Shown here in pieces: positions 10,169-19,325 of a stretch of 64,000 nucleotides of DNA. Each line of letters opens with the position of its first letter. Within the stretch, counting starts at the first letter, position 1. The notes below the pieces were generated by a model. The model was not told where the DNA came from. It saw only the letters and a list, made by a program, of their open reading frames with translations, and ran no database searches. The stretch is from assembly GCF_035917675.1 (NCBI RefSeq), contig NZ_CP109104.1, positions 682,001-746,000 on the forward strand. The letters are read 5' to 3'. The position numbers were made by a program, and so were the translations under genes. This DNA is from Streptomyces sp. NBC_01775. Lineage in GTDB: Bacteria > Actinomycetota > Actinomycetes > Streptomycetales > Streptomycetaceae.

Positions 10169-11131
10169 ATGGCTGAAGTTCTCGTCTACGTCGACCACGT
10201 GGACGGCTCCGTCCGCAAGCCCACCCTGGAGCTGCTGACCCTGGCCCGCCGCATCGGCGAGCCGGTCGCCGTCGCGCTGGGCAACGGCGCCGCCGACACC
10301 GCCGCCACGCTCGCCGAGCACGGCGCGGTCAAGGTCCTCACCCACGAGGCCGCCGAGTACGCCGACTACCTGGTCGTACCGAAGGTGGACGCCCTGCAGG
10401 CCGCGCACGAGGCCGTGTCCCCGGCCGCCGTGCTGGTCCCGTCCTCCGCGGAGGGCAAGGAGATCGCCGCCCGTCTGGCGCTGCGTCTGGGCTCCGGCAT
10501 CATCACCGACGCCGTCGACCTGGAGGCCGGCGACGAGGGCCCGGTGGCCACGCAGTCGGTGTTCGCCGCGTCCTTCACCACCAAGTCCCGTGTCTCCAAG
10601 GGCACCCCGGTCATCACGGTCAAGCCCAACAGCGCGGCCGTGGAGCCCGCCCCGGCCGCCGGTGCGGTCGAGGCGCTGAACGTGACGTTCTCCGACACGG
10701 CGACCGGCACCAAGGTCACCGGCCGTACGCAGCGCGAGTCGACGGGCCGTCCGGACCTGACCGAGGCCGCGATCGTGGTCTCCGGCGGCCGTGGCGTCAA
10801 CGGCGCGGAGAACTTCGCGATCATCGAGGCGCTGGCCGACTCGCTCGGCGCGGCCGTCGGTGCCTCGCGTGCCGCGGTGGACGCGGGCTGGTACCCGCAC
10901 TCCAACCAGGTCGGCCAGACCGGCAAGAGCGTCTCTCCGCAGCTGTACATCGCCTCCGGCATCTCCGGCGCGATCCAGCACCGCGCCGGCATGCAGACCT
11001 CGAAGACGATCGTCGCGATCAACAAGGACGCCGAGGCCCCGATCTTCGACCTCGTCGACTACGGCATCGTCGGCGACCTCTTCGACGTCGTCCCGGCCCT
11101 CACCGAGGAGATCAGGACCCGCAAGGGCTGA
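10169..11131 (+). CDS. etfA: electron transfer flavoprotein subunit alpha
   Basis: The 320-residue FAD-carrying partner of EtfB. The N-terminal half has the adenine-nucleotide-hydrolase-like fold (LVPSSAEGKEIAARLALRLG), and the C-terminal half holds the FAD-binding hallmark SGGRGVNG, GASRAAVDAGWYPHSNQVG with the arginine near the flavin, GKSVSPQLYIASGISGAIQH and VAINKDAEAPIFDLVDYGIVGD. Length and motifs are standard for group I EtfA. AGGAGAG lies upstream of the ATG. It would collect electrons from the acyl-CoA dehydrogenases encoded at 41.0, 44.7 and 47.9 kb, among others, and hand them to the membrane protein encoded next. Confidence 0.96.
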   Translation: MAEVLVYVDHVDGSVRKPTLELLTLARRIGEPVAVALGNGAADTAATLAEHGAVKVLTHEAAEYADYLVVPKVDALQAAHEAVSPAAVLVPSSAEGKEIAARLALRLGSGIITDAVDLEAGDEGPVATQSVFAASFTTKSRVSKGTPVITVKPNSAAVEPAPAAGAVEALNVTFSDTATGTKVTGRTQRESTGRPDLTEAAIVVSGGRGVNGAENFAIIEALADSLGAAVGASRAAVDAGWYPHSNQVGQTGKSVSPQLYIASGISGAIQHRAGMQTSKTIVAINKDAEAPIFDLVDYGIVGDLFDVVPALTEEIRTRKG

Positions 11132-11162
11132 CCCCCCTACGAGAAGGCGGAAGGCGTTATCC

Positions 11163-13448
11163 ATGCAACTCGCCGCGATCATCGTGTCGCTGGTTCTGAC
11201 CGTGATCGGCGTCGCGCTGCTCGCACGCGCGATCGGCCAGTTCGTCCGGTACTTCAAGCTGGGACAGCCGGTCCCGGCAGGCACCCGGACCGACAACCCC
11301 TACCAGCGCAGCGTGACCCTGGTGAAGGAGTTCCTCGGGCACACGCGCATGAACCGGTGGGGCATCGTCGGTATCGCCCACTGGTTCGTGGCGATCGGCT
11401 TCCTGACGCTGCCGCCGACGATCATCACCGCGTACGGCCAGCTGTTCCAGGCCGACTGGACGCTGCCGGTCATCGGCGGCTTCCTCTCCTATGAGCTCTA
11501 CATCGAGTTCATCGCCGCGATGACGACCGTCGGCATCGCCACGCTGATGGTGATCCGCCTGCTGAACCTGCCGTCGCGCCGGGGCCGCAAGTCCCGCTTC
11601 ACCGGTTCGAAGATGGGCCAGGCGTACTTCGTCGAGTACGTCATCCTCACCATCGGCCTGGCCATCTACGTGCTACGGGGCCTGGAGGGCGCGCTGCACC
11701 ACGTGGAGGGGTACGAGGCCGCGTACTTCGCCTCGTACCCGCTGGTCCTGGTTTTCAAGGGACTGAGCGTCGCCGCGCTGCAGAACCTCGTCTACTTCTT
11801 CGCGATGATCAAGCTGGGCACGACCATGATCTGGATGATCACGGTCAGCCTGAACACCAACATGGGTGTGGCCTGGCACCGCTTCCTGGCGTTCCCGAAC
11901 ATCTGGTTCAAGCGCGAGGCGACGGGCGGCACGGCCCTCGGTGCCCTGCAGCCGATGACGTCCGGCGGCAAGCCGATCGACTTCACCGACCCGGGCGACG
12001 ACGACGTCTTCGGCGTCTCCCAGGTCGAGCAGTACTCGTGGAAGGGCCTGCTGGACTTCTCCACCTGCACCGAGTGCGGGCGCTGCCAGTCGCAGTGCCC
12101 GGCGTGGAACACGGGCAAGCCGCTCTCCCCGAAGCTGCTGATCATGTCGCTGCGCGACCACGCGCACGCCAAGGCGCCGTACCTGCTGGCCGGCGGCGGC
12201 AAGACGATGGAGGGCGAGGAGAAGGCGTCCGAGGAGCAGCTGGCCGGCGTGCCCGCGGCTGCTCTGGCGGAGGCCGAGCGCCCGCTGATCGGCACGCACG
12301 AAGAGAACGGCGTCATCGACCCGGACGTCCTGTGGTCCTGCACCACCTGCGGCGCCTGCGTCGAGCAGTGCCCCGTCGACATCGAGCACATCGACCACAT
12401 CGTCGACATGCGCCGCTACCAGGTGATGATCGAGTCCGCGTTCCCGTCCGAGGCGGGCACGATGCTCAAGAACCTGGAGAAGAAGGGCAACCCCTGGGGC
12501 CTGGCCAAGAAGCAGCGCCTCGAGTGGCTCAAGGAGCTCGACTTCGATGTCCCGGTCGTCGGCAAGGACATCGAGGACCTGACCGAGGTCGAGTACCTGT
12601 ACTGGGTCGGCTGCGCCGGCGCCCTGGAGGACCGCGCCAAGAAGACCACCAAGGCCTTCGCCGAGCTGCTGAACATCGCGGGCGTCAAGTTCGCCATCAT
12701 GGGCGGCGACGAGAAGTGCACGGGTGACTCGGCCCGCCGCCTGGGCAACGAGCCGCTGTTCCAGCAACTCGGCCAGGAGAACGTCATGTCCCTCAACATG
12801 GCCTTCGGCGAGGAGTACGACGACGACGGCAAGGTGACCGAGGAGTCGCGCAAGCCGAAGACGGCGAAGAAGATCATCGCGACCTGCCCGCACTGCCTCA
12901 ACACGCTCGGCAACGAGTACCCGCAGCTCGGCGGCGACTACGAGGTCATCCACCACACCCAGCTGCTCCAGCACCTCGTCGACGAGGGCAAGCTGATCCC
13001 GGTCACGCCGGTCGAGGGCATCATCACCTACCACGACCCCTGCTACCTGGGCCGCCACAACAAGATCTACACGCCCCCGCGCGAGATCATCGCCAGCGTC
13101 CCGGGCATCCGCACCGAGGAGATGCACCGCCACAAGGAACGCGGCTTCTGCTGCGGTGCGGGTGGCGCCCGCATGTGGATGGAAGAGCGCATCGGCAAGC
13201 GCATCAACAACGAGCGCGTCGACGAGGCACTGTCGCTGAACCCGGACATCGTCTCCACGGCCTGCCCGTTCTGCCTCGTCATGCTCACGGACTCCGTGAA
13301 CGGCAAGAAGGCGGCACCCGACGGCGGCTCCACCGCGGGCGGCAAGGCCAAGGAGTCGATCACCGTCGTGGACGTGGCCCAGCTCCTGCTGGATTCCGTC
13401 AAGACGCCGGTCCAGGACGACGGTTCAGCGGAGCCGGCGCCCCGGTGA
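11163..13448 (+). CDS. membrane-bound HdrD/FadF-like iron-sulfur Etf:quinone oxidoreductase
   Basis: A 761-residue fusion. Residues 1 to about 240 form five or so membrane helices of the cytochrome b/NarI-like type (GIAHWFVAIGFLTLPP, FVEYVILTIGLAIYVLRG). Two 4Fe-4S motifs follow, CTECGRCQSQCP near residue 302 and CTTCGACVEQCP near 397. Two CCG domains come last, with GCAG, CPHCLNTLGNEYP, YHDPCYLGRHN, GFCCGAGGARMWME and ACPFCLVML. Such proteins follow etfBA in many bacteria and are thought to pass electrons from Etf to menaquinone in place of the classic Etf-QO. The ATG at 11163 follows GAAGGCG. The operon ends only 27 bases from the convergent amidohydrolase stop. Confidence 0.88.
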   Translation: MQLAAIIVSLVLTVIGVALLARAIGQFVRYFKLGQPVPAGTRTDNPYQRSVTLVKEFLGHTRMNRWGIVGIAHWFVAIGFLTLPPTIITAYGQLFQADWTLPVIGGFLSYELYIEFIAAMTTVGIATLMVIRLLNLPSRRGRKSRFTGSKMGQAYFVEYVILTIGLAIYVLRGLEGALHHVEGYEAAYFASYPLVLVFKGLSVAALQNLVYFFAMIKLGTTMIWMITVSLNTNMGVAWHRFLAFPNIWFKREATGGTALGALQPMTSGGKPIDFTDPGDDDVFGVSQVEQYSWKGLLDFSTCTECGRCQSQCPAWNTGKPLSPKLLIMSLRDHAHAKAPYLLAGGGKTMEGEEKASEEQLAGVPAAALAEAERPLIGTHEENGVIDPDVLWSCTTCGACVEQCPVDIEHIDHIVDMRRYQVMIESAFPSEAGTMLKNLEKKGNPWGLAKKQRLEWLKELDFDVPVVGKDIEDLTEVEYLYWVGCAGALEDRAKKTTKAFAELLNIAGVKFAIMGGDEKCTGDSARRLGNEPLFQQLGQENVMSLNMAFGEEYDDDGKVTEESRKPKTAKKIIATCPHCLNTLGNEYPQLGGDYEVIHHTQLLQHLVDEGKLIPVTPVEGIITYHDPCYLGRHNKIYTPPREIIASVPGIRTEEMHRHKERGFCCGAGGARMWMEERIGKRINNERVDEALSLNPDIVSTACPFCLVMLTDSVNGKKAAPDGGSTAGGKAKESITVVDVAQLLLDSVKTPVQDDGSAEPAPR

Positions 13449-13475
13449 AGCAGGCGAAGAACGCGGGGGCGTCGA

Positions 13476-14543
13476 TCAGACGAGCCGGTAGGTGCGCCGG
13501 GCGGTCTCGGAGAACAGCCACCGCTTTTCGTCGTCCGAAGCGGAGGACACCACTGCCTTGAACGCGTTCCACAACGTCGTGTAGCTGGTCCCCATCTTCT
13601 CGACTGGGAAGTTGCTCTCGAACATGCATCGGTCGGCACCGAACGCTTCGACGCATGTCTCGAGCCACGGTGCCCACGTACGGGCGAGTTCTCCGGACGC
13701 AGGGGGGACCGGCGCGTTCAGATAGTCGAATGCAGCACCGCGGGCGAGGAGCCCACCGAGCTTGCACACGACATTCGGTCGGAGTGCGACTTCCAGGAGA
13801 CCCTCGCGCCAACGGGCGAAGTGTTCCTCCTTGTTCGTGGCATACGGCCCGTAGCCGAGAGGGCCACCGCAGTGGTCGAGCACGATTCGGAGGCCGGGCA
13901 AGTCATCGGCCAGCTCGGCGACCTCCGAGAGCTGCGTGTGAAAGAGCCAGACGTCCAGGGACAGGTCGAGCTTTTCGAGTTCGCGTGCGCCCGCGCGAAT
14001 CTGGCGTTCCGCGAGCATGTTGGGCCGTTTGGCCGACTGGGTATTCTCGATCACGGGACTGTCGTCCCGGCCCGTGCCGAACCTGATGCCTCGAAAGCGG
14101 CCCTCACCGGCGTCGATGTGGCTCTCGAGTACCTCCTCGACCGCTTCCCCGAGTCCCAGGTCGGCGAAGCCGATGATGCCACTCGCGACCTGGGGCGCAT
14201 GCTCCTGGGCCTGGATATCTCGCGCGACTTTGGCGACGTGCTCCGTCTCCCCGACCGGCCGGAGCGCCTCGGGCCCTGTGGTCCGGTAGCCCACCGCACA
14301 TTCGACGTACACCGTGGCGGCAACACGATGGCTGGAGGCGAGGTCGGCCGTGAAGTCCTGCGGACGGTACGGGTACGGCCGTTCCCACAGGTGATGATGA
14401 GCGTCCACGATGACGAGCTCCGGCTCCTGGACCACTTCTGGTGCCGTCAGTGCGAGCCACGCGTCATCCGGTTGGTAGATCGCACCGTATTCGGAAGGCC
14501 GCCCGGAAGAAGAGCTCCTGAAGAACCGTGAATCCACTGCCAC
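13476..14543 (-). CDS. amidohydrolase-2 family metal-dependent hydrolase (lactonase-like)
   Basis: A 355-residue TIM-barrel hydrolase of the COG3618 type, which includes lactonases of sugar acids and of pyrone dicarboxylates. The metal-binding HxH is visible as VDAHHHLWE near residues 47-54, with barrel motifs VYVECAVGY, GIIGFADLGL, FRGIRFGT, LRIVLDHCGGPLGYG and the late acidic strand FGADRCMFESNFPVEK. The lysine or histidine completing the site is in VVCKLGGL. The GTG start has GAGGAATGG upstream. It is the last gene of the eleven-gene leftward operon, 31 bases after the transporter. Hydrolysis of a lactone or cyclic ester of the pathway substrate is plausible; the substrate is unknown. Confidence 0.75.
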   Translation of the reverse strand: MAVDSRFFRSSSSGRPSEYGAIYQPDDAWLALTAPEVVQEPELVIVDAHHHLWERPYPYRPQDFTADLASSHRVAATVYVECAVGYRTTGPEALRPVGETEHVAKVARDIQAQEHAPQVASGIIGFADLGLGEAVEEVLESHIDAGEGRFRGIRFGTGRDDSPVIENTQSAKRPNMLAERQIRAGARELEKLDLSLDVWLFHTQLSEVAELADDLPGLRIVLDHCGGPLGYGPYATNKEEHFARWREGLLEVALRPNVVCKLGGLLARGAAFDYLNAPVPPASGELARTWAPWLETCVEAFGADRCMFESNFPVEKMGTSYTTLWNAFKAVVSSASDDEKRWLFSETARRTYRLV

Positions 14544-14574
14544 GCCCCATTCCTCGGGCCATGAGGGTCATTTC

Positions 14575-15912
14575 CTAAAGAGAGGCACCCTGGGCCGGCA
14601 CGAAGTCCTTGGCTGCGGCCGCGGACTTCCTCGCGGCAGGATGGAGCAGCAGCGCGCCGACAAGGCCGGCGACGCAGATGAGGGACAGGAAGCCGGCCGC
14701 GTACCAGGGAGCCCCGTCGGCCGCGCCGACCAGGATTTCGCACACGATGGTGACCGGGCCCACGAGGAGCGCGGCCGAGACCTGGTAGCTGATGGCTGAC
14801 CCGCTGTATCGCAGCTCGGGGGGGAACAGCTCCGTGAAGAACACGGCTGCCACCGCCCAGGCGCAACCGTGGCCGACGCCGAGCGCGACCGCGATCGCGA
14901 GCACGTAGAGCTCCGGAACACCGGTGTTGATCAGGGCGAAGACCGGGAACGGCGCCATGACCAGGAACGCCAGGGCGGCCACGAAGATCTTCATCCGCCC
15001 GATCGTGTCCGAGAACCACCCCACGACGCCGACACAGGTGATGTGGACCAGCCCGGCCAGGAGGACCGATAGGAGCGCGACCGTACGCGAGAGGTTCATC
15101 TGGGCGGTCGCATAACTCACCGCGTAGGTGCCGTAGGCGTAGAACGAAGCGCCCATCGCACCGTTGGCGAACATGAGAGCAAGGATGGTGCGCCAATGCC
15201 CCCTGACGACGTCGACCAGGGGGCGCCGGACAAGGGCGTCGGTCTCCTGTGCCTCGACGAACGCGGGAGATTCGTGGAGCTTGCTCCGGATGTAAACGGC
15301 CACCGGGAAGATCAGACCGCTGACCAGGAACGGAATGCGCCACCCGTAGGAGTAGAGGGCCTCGTCAGGCAGGTGGTAGGCAAGGAGACTGACCGCGTTC
15401 GCCCCGATGAGCGCTGCCGGGATGCCCATCTGAGCCAAGCTGCTGTAGCGGCCTCGGAGCTCGGCGGGGGCGTGCTCGATCGACATGGTGGCCACGCCGG
15501 AGAACTCGCCCCCCGCCGACAGGCCCTGCACCATGCGGAAGACGATCAGGAGAACCGGCGCCCAGACGCCGATGGCCTCATAGGTCGGCAGGAGGCCCGT
15601 GCCGATGGTGGCTATTCCCATGCCGATCAGCGTCAGGTACAGCACGCGCCGACGGCCGATGTGATCACCGAGATGCCCGAAGATGAACGCTCCGAGCGGA
15701 CGCGTGATCCAGGCCGACGCAAAGGTTCCGAAGGCGAGGATGGTGCCGACTGTCGGGTCGTAGGTGGGGAAGAAAAGCTTGTTCAGAGCGAGTGCCGCGG
15801 CAGCGCCGTAGACGAAGTAGTCATACCACTCCAGAGTGGTACCGACGAACAAAGCAGCGCCGAGCTGGCGCAAGCTGTTCTTCTGCGGCGCACCGCTCCT
15901 GGTTGCGGCCAT
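14575..15912 (-). CDS. MFS transporter, metabolite:H+ symporter (MHS) type
   Basis: A 445-residue protein with twelve predicted membrane helices. Signatures of the MHS branch (KgtP, ProP, ShiA relatives) are TTLEWYDYFVYGAAAALAL in helix 1, GHLGDHIGRRRVLYLTL between helices 2 and 3, RMVQGLSAGGEFSG in helix 4 and the repeat FSDTIGRMKI between helices 8 and 9. These carriers import carboxylic acids, betaines or shikimate-like acids with protons. The ATG at 15912 follows GAGAGGATCC; an upstream extension lacks similarity. It sits inside the eleven-gene operon, so it probably imports that pathway's acid substrate. About 150 bases with no gene separate it from the preceding enoyl-CoA hydratase. Confidence 0.88.
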   Translation of the reverse strand: MAATRSGAPQKNSLRQLGAALFVGTTLEWYDYFVYGAAAALALNKLFFPTYDPTVGTILAFGTFASAWITRPLGAFIFGHLGDHIGRRRVLYLTLIGMGIATIGTGLLPTYEAIGVWAPVLLIVFRMVQGLSAGGEFSGVATMSIEHAPAELRGRYSSLAQMGIPAALIGANAVSLLAYHLPDEALYSYGWRIPFLVSGLIFPVAVYIRSKLHESPAFVEAQETDALVRRPLVDVVRGHWRTILALMFANGAMGASFYAYGTYAVSYATAQMNLSRTVALLSVLLAGLVHITCVGVVGWFSDTIGRMKIFVAALAFLVMAPFPVFALINTGVPELYVLAIAVALGVGHGCAWAVAAVFFTELFPPELRYSGSAISYQVSAALLVGPVTIVCEILVGAADGAPWYAAGFLSLICVAGLVGALLLHPAARKSAAAAKDFVPAQGASL

Positions 15913-16059
15913 GACGGATCCTCTCTTCCTGGAGCTGGATCGCCCCGTGTCGAGGTTTTGAGGAAGCTCGAACCGGCCGCCGGTCGGCAACATGCGACAG
16001 GCGGGGAGTTCATGGTCAGGCAGGCGCGACGCTCATGGCGTTCAGCCCGCTCAGTGGTG

Positions 16060-16854
16060 TCAGCGGCTCGAGAGGCTGAACCGCTCCATGACGGAAAGGA
16101 TGCGTTTCCTGACTTCCGGGCGGGCGATCAGTGCGATGTTCGCCTCGAGGCTCTCCCGCAGGGCGACCTCGAAGGCCGGTGTCGACGGGCCGCGGGCAAT
16201 ACGCTTGACCCGGACGAACGTCTCAGCGGGGCCATGGGCCAGGTCGGATGCCAACTGGCGGGCCCTCGCGTCGAGTTCCTCGGGCGCGCACACCTCGCTC
16301 ACGATGCCGAGTTCGAGGGCCCGGGCAGCGTCGACGAACGCTCCCGATGCCAGCAGCGTCGTGGCGGCGGGCAAGCCCGCGACCAGAGGGAGCAGGAAGG
16401 CTCCCCCGGCGACGGGGACCATGCCGAGGTTGACGTAGCTCTCGGCGAATCGCGCCGTGGACGCGGCGACGCGGGTGTCACAGGCCAGGCCGAAGTCGAG
16501 ACCCCCGGCCGTGGCAGCGCCGTTGAAGGCGGCGACGATCGGCTTCGGAGCCCCCCAGATGCTACGGACGGTCCGCTGCACGGCCGGCATCCACACATCG
16601 GCCAGGTAGTCCATCAGACCGTCGGGCCCTTCACCGTCGTAGACGTCGTGCATCTCCCTGACGTCGGCGCCGGCACAGAACACGGGGCCGGTTCCAGTGA
16701 TCACGACCGCGCGAACACTGTCCGTGTCACACAGTCTTTGGACGGCTTCACCGAGTTCGGTGACGACGGCGGGTGTCACCGAGTTGCCACGGTGCGGGCG
16801 ATTGAGCCGCACCGAACCGACCAGGTCCGTCCCGTCGACGACGACCTCATCCAC
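16060..16854 (-). CDS. enoyl-CoA hydratase/isomerase family protein
   Basis: A 264-residue crotonase-fold protein. The CoA-binding and oxyanion motifs are present as FCAGADVREMHD and FNGAATAGGLDFGLACD, followed by FAESYVNLGMVPVAGG. The glutamate usually found in the second catalytic loop (the PE or GIFP-type region) is not obvious, so the reaction may be isomerisation, dehalogenation or hydrolysis rather than classic hydration. The GTG start overlaps the last eight bases of the acyl-CoA ligase gene, implying coupled translation and a shared pathway: activation of an acid to its CoA ester, then processing here. Confidence 0.82.
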   Translation of the reverse strand: MDEVVVDGTDLVGSVRLNRPHRGNSVTPAVVTELGEAVQRLCDTDSVRAVVITGTGPVFCAGADVREMHDVYDGEGPDGLMDYLADVWMPAVQRTVRSIWGAPKPIVAAFNGAATAGGLDFGLACDTRVAASTARFAESYVNLGMVPVAGGAFLLPLVAGLPAATTLLASGAFVDAARALELGIVSEVCAPEELDARARQLASDLAHGPAETFVRVKRIARGPSTPAFEVALRESLEANIALIARPEVRKRILSVMERFSLSSR

Positions 16855-18454
16855 GAGGGTTCACCACCTTTGTCACGTTGGGAGGGACGCGGCCAGGGTC
16901 ATCGACCCAGGCGCGAACCATTCGCTTGATGTCGCCACGCGCGATCTTCGACTCACCGGAAGCCCGTGGAATCGGGTCGGCCGACAGGTAGACGTGGCGT
17001 GGACGCTTGAACCCGGCCAGTCGGCCGCGCATCCAGTCGTTCAGGTCCTCAGCGGTGAGTGCGTCGAGGTCAGGCGCGTGGACCAGTGCCGCCGGGGTCT
17101 CGCCCCACTCTTTGTCGGGAACGCCGACGACGACGGTCTCGCGAACCTTTGGGTGTTCCTCAAGAGCGCGTTCGATCTCGACGGGCTGAATATTGGTGCC
17201 GCCGGTGATGATCGTCTCGCTCGCGCGGCCGACGATGAAGACGCGCCCCTCCTCGTCGAAGTGGGCCAGGTCCGCGGTTCGCCACCACCCCTCCGAAAGA
17301 AGGCGGTCGGCGTGCTCGGACTCCGAACCGATGAGCTCGGTGGTGATACTCGGAGTGCGGATCACCAGCTCCCCCTGGATTCCCGGAGCCACCTCGTCGA
17401 GCACCTCACCGCCGACGAGCAGCGAGAACTCCACTCCGGGGACGGGCCGCCCGATCGACGGCCACAGCGCGGGCGACTTCATCTCCTGGCGGCTCAGCAG
17501 TGTGGTGGACGCGGGTGCCTCGGTCTGGCCCCAGCACTGGACCAATGCGTCCGTGTAGTCGCTCACGGTCTCGAGCGCCGGGACGGCGGCGGGCTCCCCG
17601 GCCAGCATGAGACACGACAGCTGCGCGTCACGCAGCTGTGCGAGTTCGCCGGAGGCACTCATCCGGCGCAGCATGGTCGGGACGGCGAACATCCAGTCGA
17701 TCCGCTCTTCCTTGACCGTCCGCAGCGTCTCGTCGGCGTCGAACCGCGGGAGGACCACGTTCGTTCCGCCGCAGAGCAGAGTGGGCAGGACGCTCCACCC
17801 TGCGGCGTACGCGAGCGGCGCTACCTGCAACGTGCGAGGAGCGAGCGTCGGCCCGCTCGTGCTCATCACCCATGTGTTCCCGAGGATCGCCGCGCGTGCC
17901 CCGCGGTGCGAGATGGCGATGCCCTTGGGCTTTCCGGTCGAGCCTGAGCTGAATCTGATGTGGTAGAGGTCGTCGGGTCCGACGTGGACCCGCGGTCGCG
18001 TCGGCGCCCCGTCGGTCACCACTGCGTCGAACGAACGCCAGCCCGGCCGCTTTCCCATGACGACCTTGATGGGCTCGTCCCCCTCGACGACCTCGTCGAT
18101 CGACGCAGCCGCACCAGGGTCCGCGACCACTAGCCGGACGTCGGCGAGTTCCATGCACCGACGGAGCTCGTGGGGGGCGAATCGATGGTTGAGCGGAACC
18201 TTGACCAGTCCGGCCTTGAGCAGCGCGAACTCGAGCACGACGTAGTCGACGTGGTTCTGCGCGACGTACGCGACGCGGTCGCCCGCGGCGAGCCCGAGGC
18301 CGGCGAAGGCATTGGCCAGGCGGTTCGACGCCTCGGTCAGATCGGCGATGGTGATCCGCCGAGCACCGCCGACCCCCTCAACCGCGACGGAATCGCGGGG
18401 TCGACGCTCGATCTGGCTCATGAGCTGGACAACCGTCTGTGCCGCGACATTCAT
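16847..18454 (-). CDS. AMP-dependent acyl-CoA synthetase
   Basis: About 535 residues of the ANL superfamily, activating a carboxylic acid with ATP and CoA. The P-loop-like motif FSSGSTGKPKGIAISHRG, the LVQCWGQTEAP adenine motif, GWWRTADLAHFDEEGRVFIVGR hinge region and the C-terminal lysine in ASGESKIARGDIK are all in place. It resembles long-chain or aromatic acid CoA ligases; the acid is unknown. The ATG at 18454 begins MNVAAQTVVQLM and has GGTGG upstream. It lies 16 bases after the preceding SDR and overlaps the enoyl-CoA hydratase gene at its 3' end. It likely supplies the CoA ester on which the thiolase and hydratase of the operon act. Confidence 0.88.
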   Translation of the reverse strand: MNVAAQTVVQLMSQIERRPRDSVAVEGVGGARRITIADLTEASNRLANAFAGLGLAAGDRVAYVAQNHVDYVVLEFALLKAGLVKVPLNHRFAPHELRRCMELADVRLVVADPGAAASIDEVVEGDEPIKVVMGKRPGWRSFDAVVTDGAPTRPRVHVGPDDLYHIRFSSGSTGKPKGIAISHRGARAAILGNTWVMSTSGPTLAPRTLQVAPLAYAAGWSVLPTLLCGGTNVVLPRFDADETLRTVKEERIDWMFAVPTMLRRMSASGELAQLRDAQLSCLMLAGEPAAVPALETVSDYTDALVQCWGQTEAPASTTLLSRQEMKSPALWPSIGRPVPGVEFSLLVGGEVLDEVAPGIQGELVIRTPSITTELIGSESEHADRLLSEGWWRTADLAHFDEEGRVFIVGRASETIITGGTNIQPVEIERALEEHPKVRETVVVGVPDKEWGETPAALVHAPDLDALTAEDLNDWMRGRLAGFKRPRHVYLSADPIPRASGESKIARGDIKRMVRAWVDDPGRVPPNVTKVVNPRG

Positions 18455-18470
18455 GGCTGTCACCACCTGT

Positions 18471-19250
18471 TCAGTCCTGCCGGAAGGACATCGGCATCGT
18501 GGCGAGCGACAGACCACCGTCGACGACGATCGTCTGGCCGTTGATGGGCGCGCTGCGCGGCGAGCAGAGGAACGCCATGATCTCGGCGACCTCCTCGGGC
18601 GTGGGGTATGCGCCGGAGGGCGTCATGTCGAGCCACTGGCGCTCGTATTCCTCCCACGCCTCACCGGCGTAGAAGCGGAAGGAGTCGGTGTCGATCGCCC
18701 CCGGGCAGATTCCGACAGAGGTGATTCCCCGCGCGCCCAGCTCGATCGCGAAGTACTTCACGATCGTCTCCATGGCGGCCTTCGCGGCTCCGAGGAGTCC
18801 GTGGCCCGGCAGGACACGGAAGCTGTCCCACCCCGAGACGGCCACGATCCTCCCGCCCGGCGGCATGTGCTCGACGGCGGCACGGGCCAGGTCGAGAAAG
18901 CCCTGGACCGTGATCCCCATCGTCTTGCCGATGTGGTGGGAGTGGATCTCTGTCAGCGGTTTGAAAGCGCTGGCGGCGGCGTTCGCGACGATGACGTCGA
19001 TCTTCCCGAAACGATCAGCCGCCGTCGCGACGAGCGCCTCGACGGCCTCGGTGTCCGAGACGTCGGCCTGCACCGCGAGGGCTGTGCCGCCGGACTGCTC
19101 GATCTGGGCGGCGGTCTTGTCCGCCGCATCGGCATCACGCCGATAGTTCACGACCACATTGGCACCTTCGCGACCGAGGCGGAGCGCCAGTCGCTGCCCC
19201 ACGCCACGAGAACCCCCCGTGATGACGATCGTCTTGCCAGTCAGTTCCAT
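18471..19250 (-). CDS. FabL-like short-chain dehydrogenase with substituted catalytic tyrosine
   Basis: A 259-residue classical SDR fold with ITGGSRGVGQRLALRLG for NAD(P)H binding and NAAAS in place of NNAG. From VSGWDSF through GLLGAAKAAMETIVKYFAIE and CPGAIDTDSF it aligns best, from memory of the family, with FabL-type enoyl-ACP reductases, which use Tyr-x6-Lys rather than Tyr-x3-Lys. Here the lysine is kept in GAAKAAME, but the FabL tyrosine position is histidine (GHGLLGAAK) and the classical position is leucine. It may therefore be a reductase with altered chemistry or a non-catalytic protein. It is in the eleven-gene operon, 75 bases after a normal SDR. Confidence 0.75.
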   Translation of the reverse strand: MELTGKTIVITGGSRGVGQRLALRLGREGANVVVNYRRDADAADKTAAQIEQSGGTALAVQADVSDTEAVEALVATAADRFGKIDVIVANAAASAFKPLTEIHSHHIGKTMGITVQGFLDLARAAVEHMPPGGRIVAVSGWDSFRVLPGHGLLGAAKAAMETIVKYFAIELGARGITSVGICPGAIDTDSFRFYAGEAWEEYERQWLDMTPSGAYPTPEEVAEIMAFLCSPRSAPINGQTIVVDGGLSLATMPMSFRQD

Positions 19251-19325
19251 CGTGTCCTCACCATCGGGAGTAGTCGGTACGCGCCGCGCGGGCCGCGCGG
19301 CACTCCGGGTATGCCGCTGGGCCGG

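Noticed and set aside
15196..16929. A 577-codon plus-strand frame opposite the MFS and enoyl-CoA hydratase genes
   Set aside because: It is antisense to three recognisable genes and has no family features.
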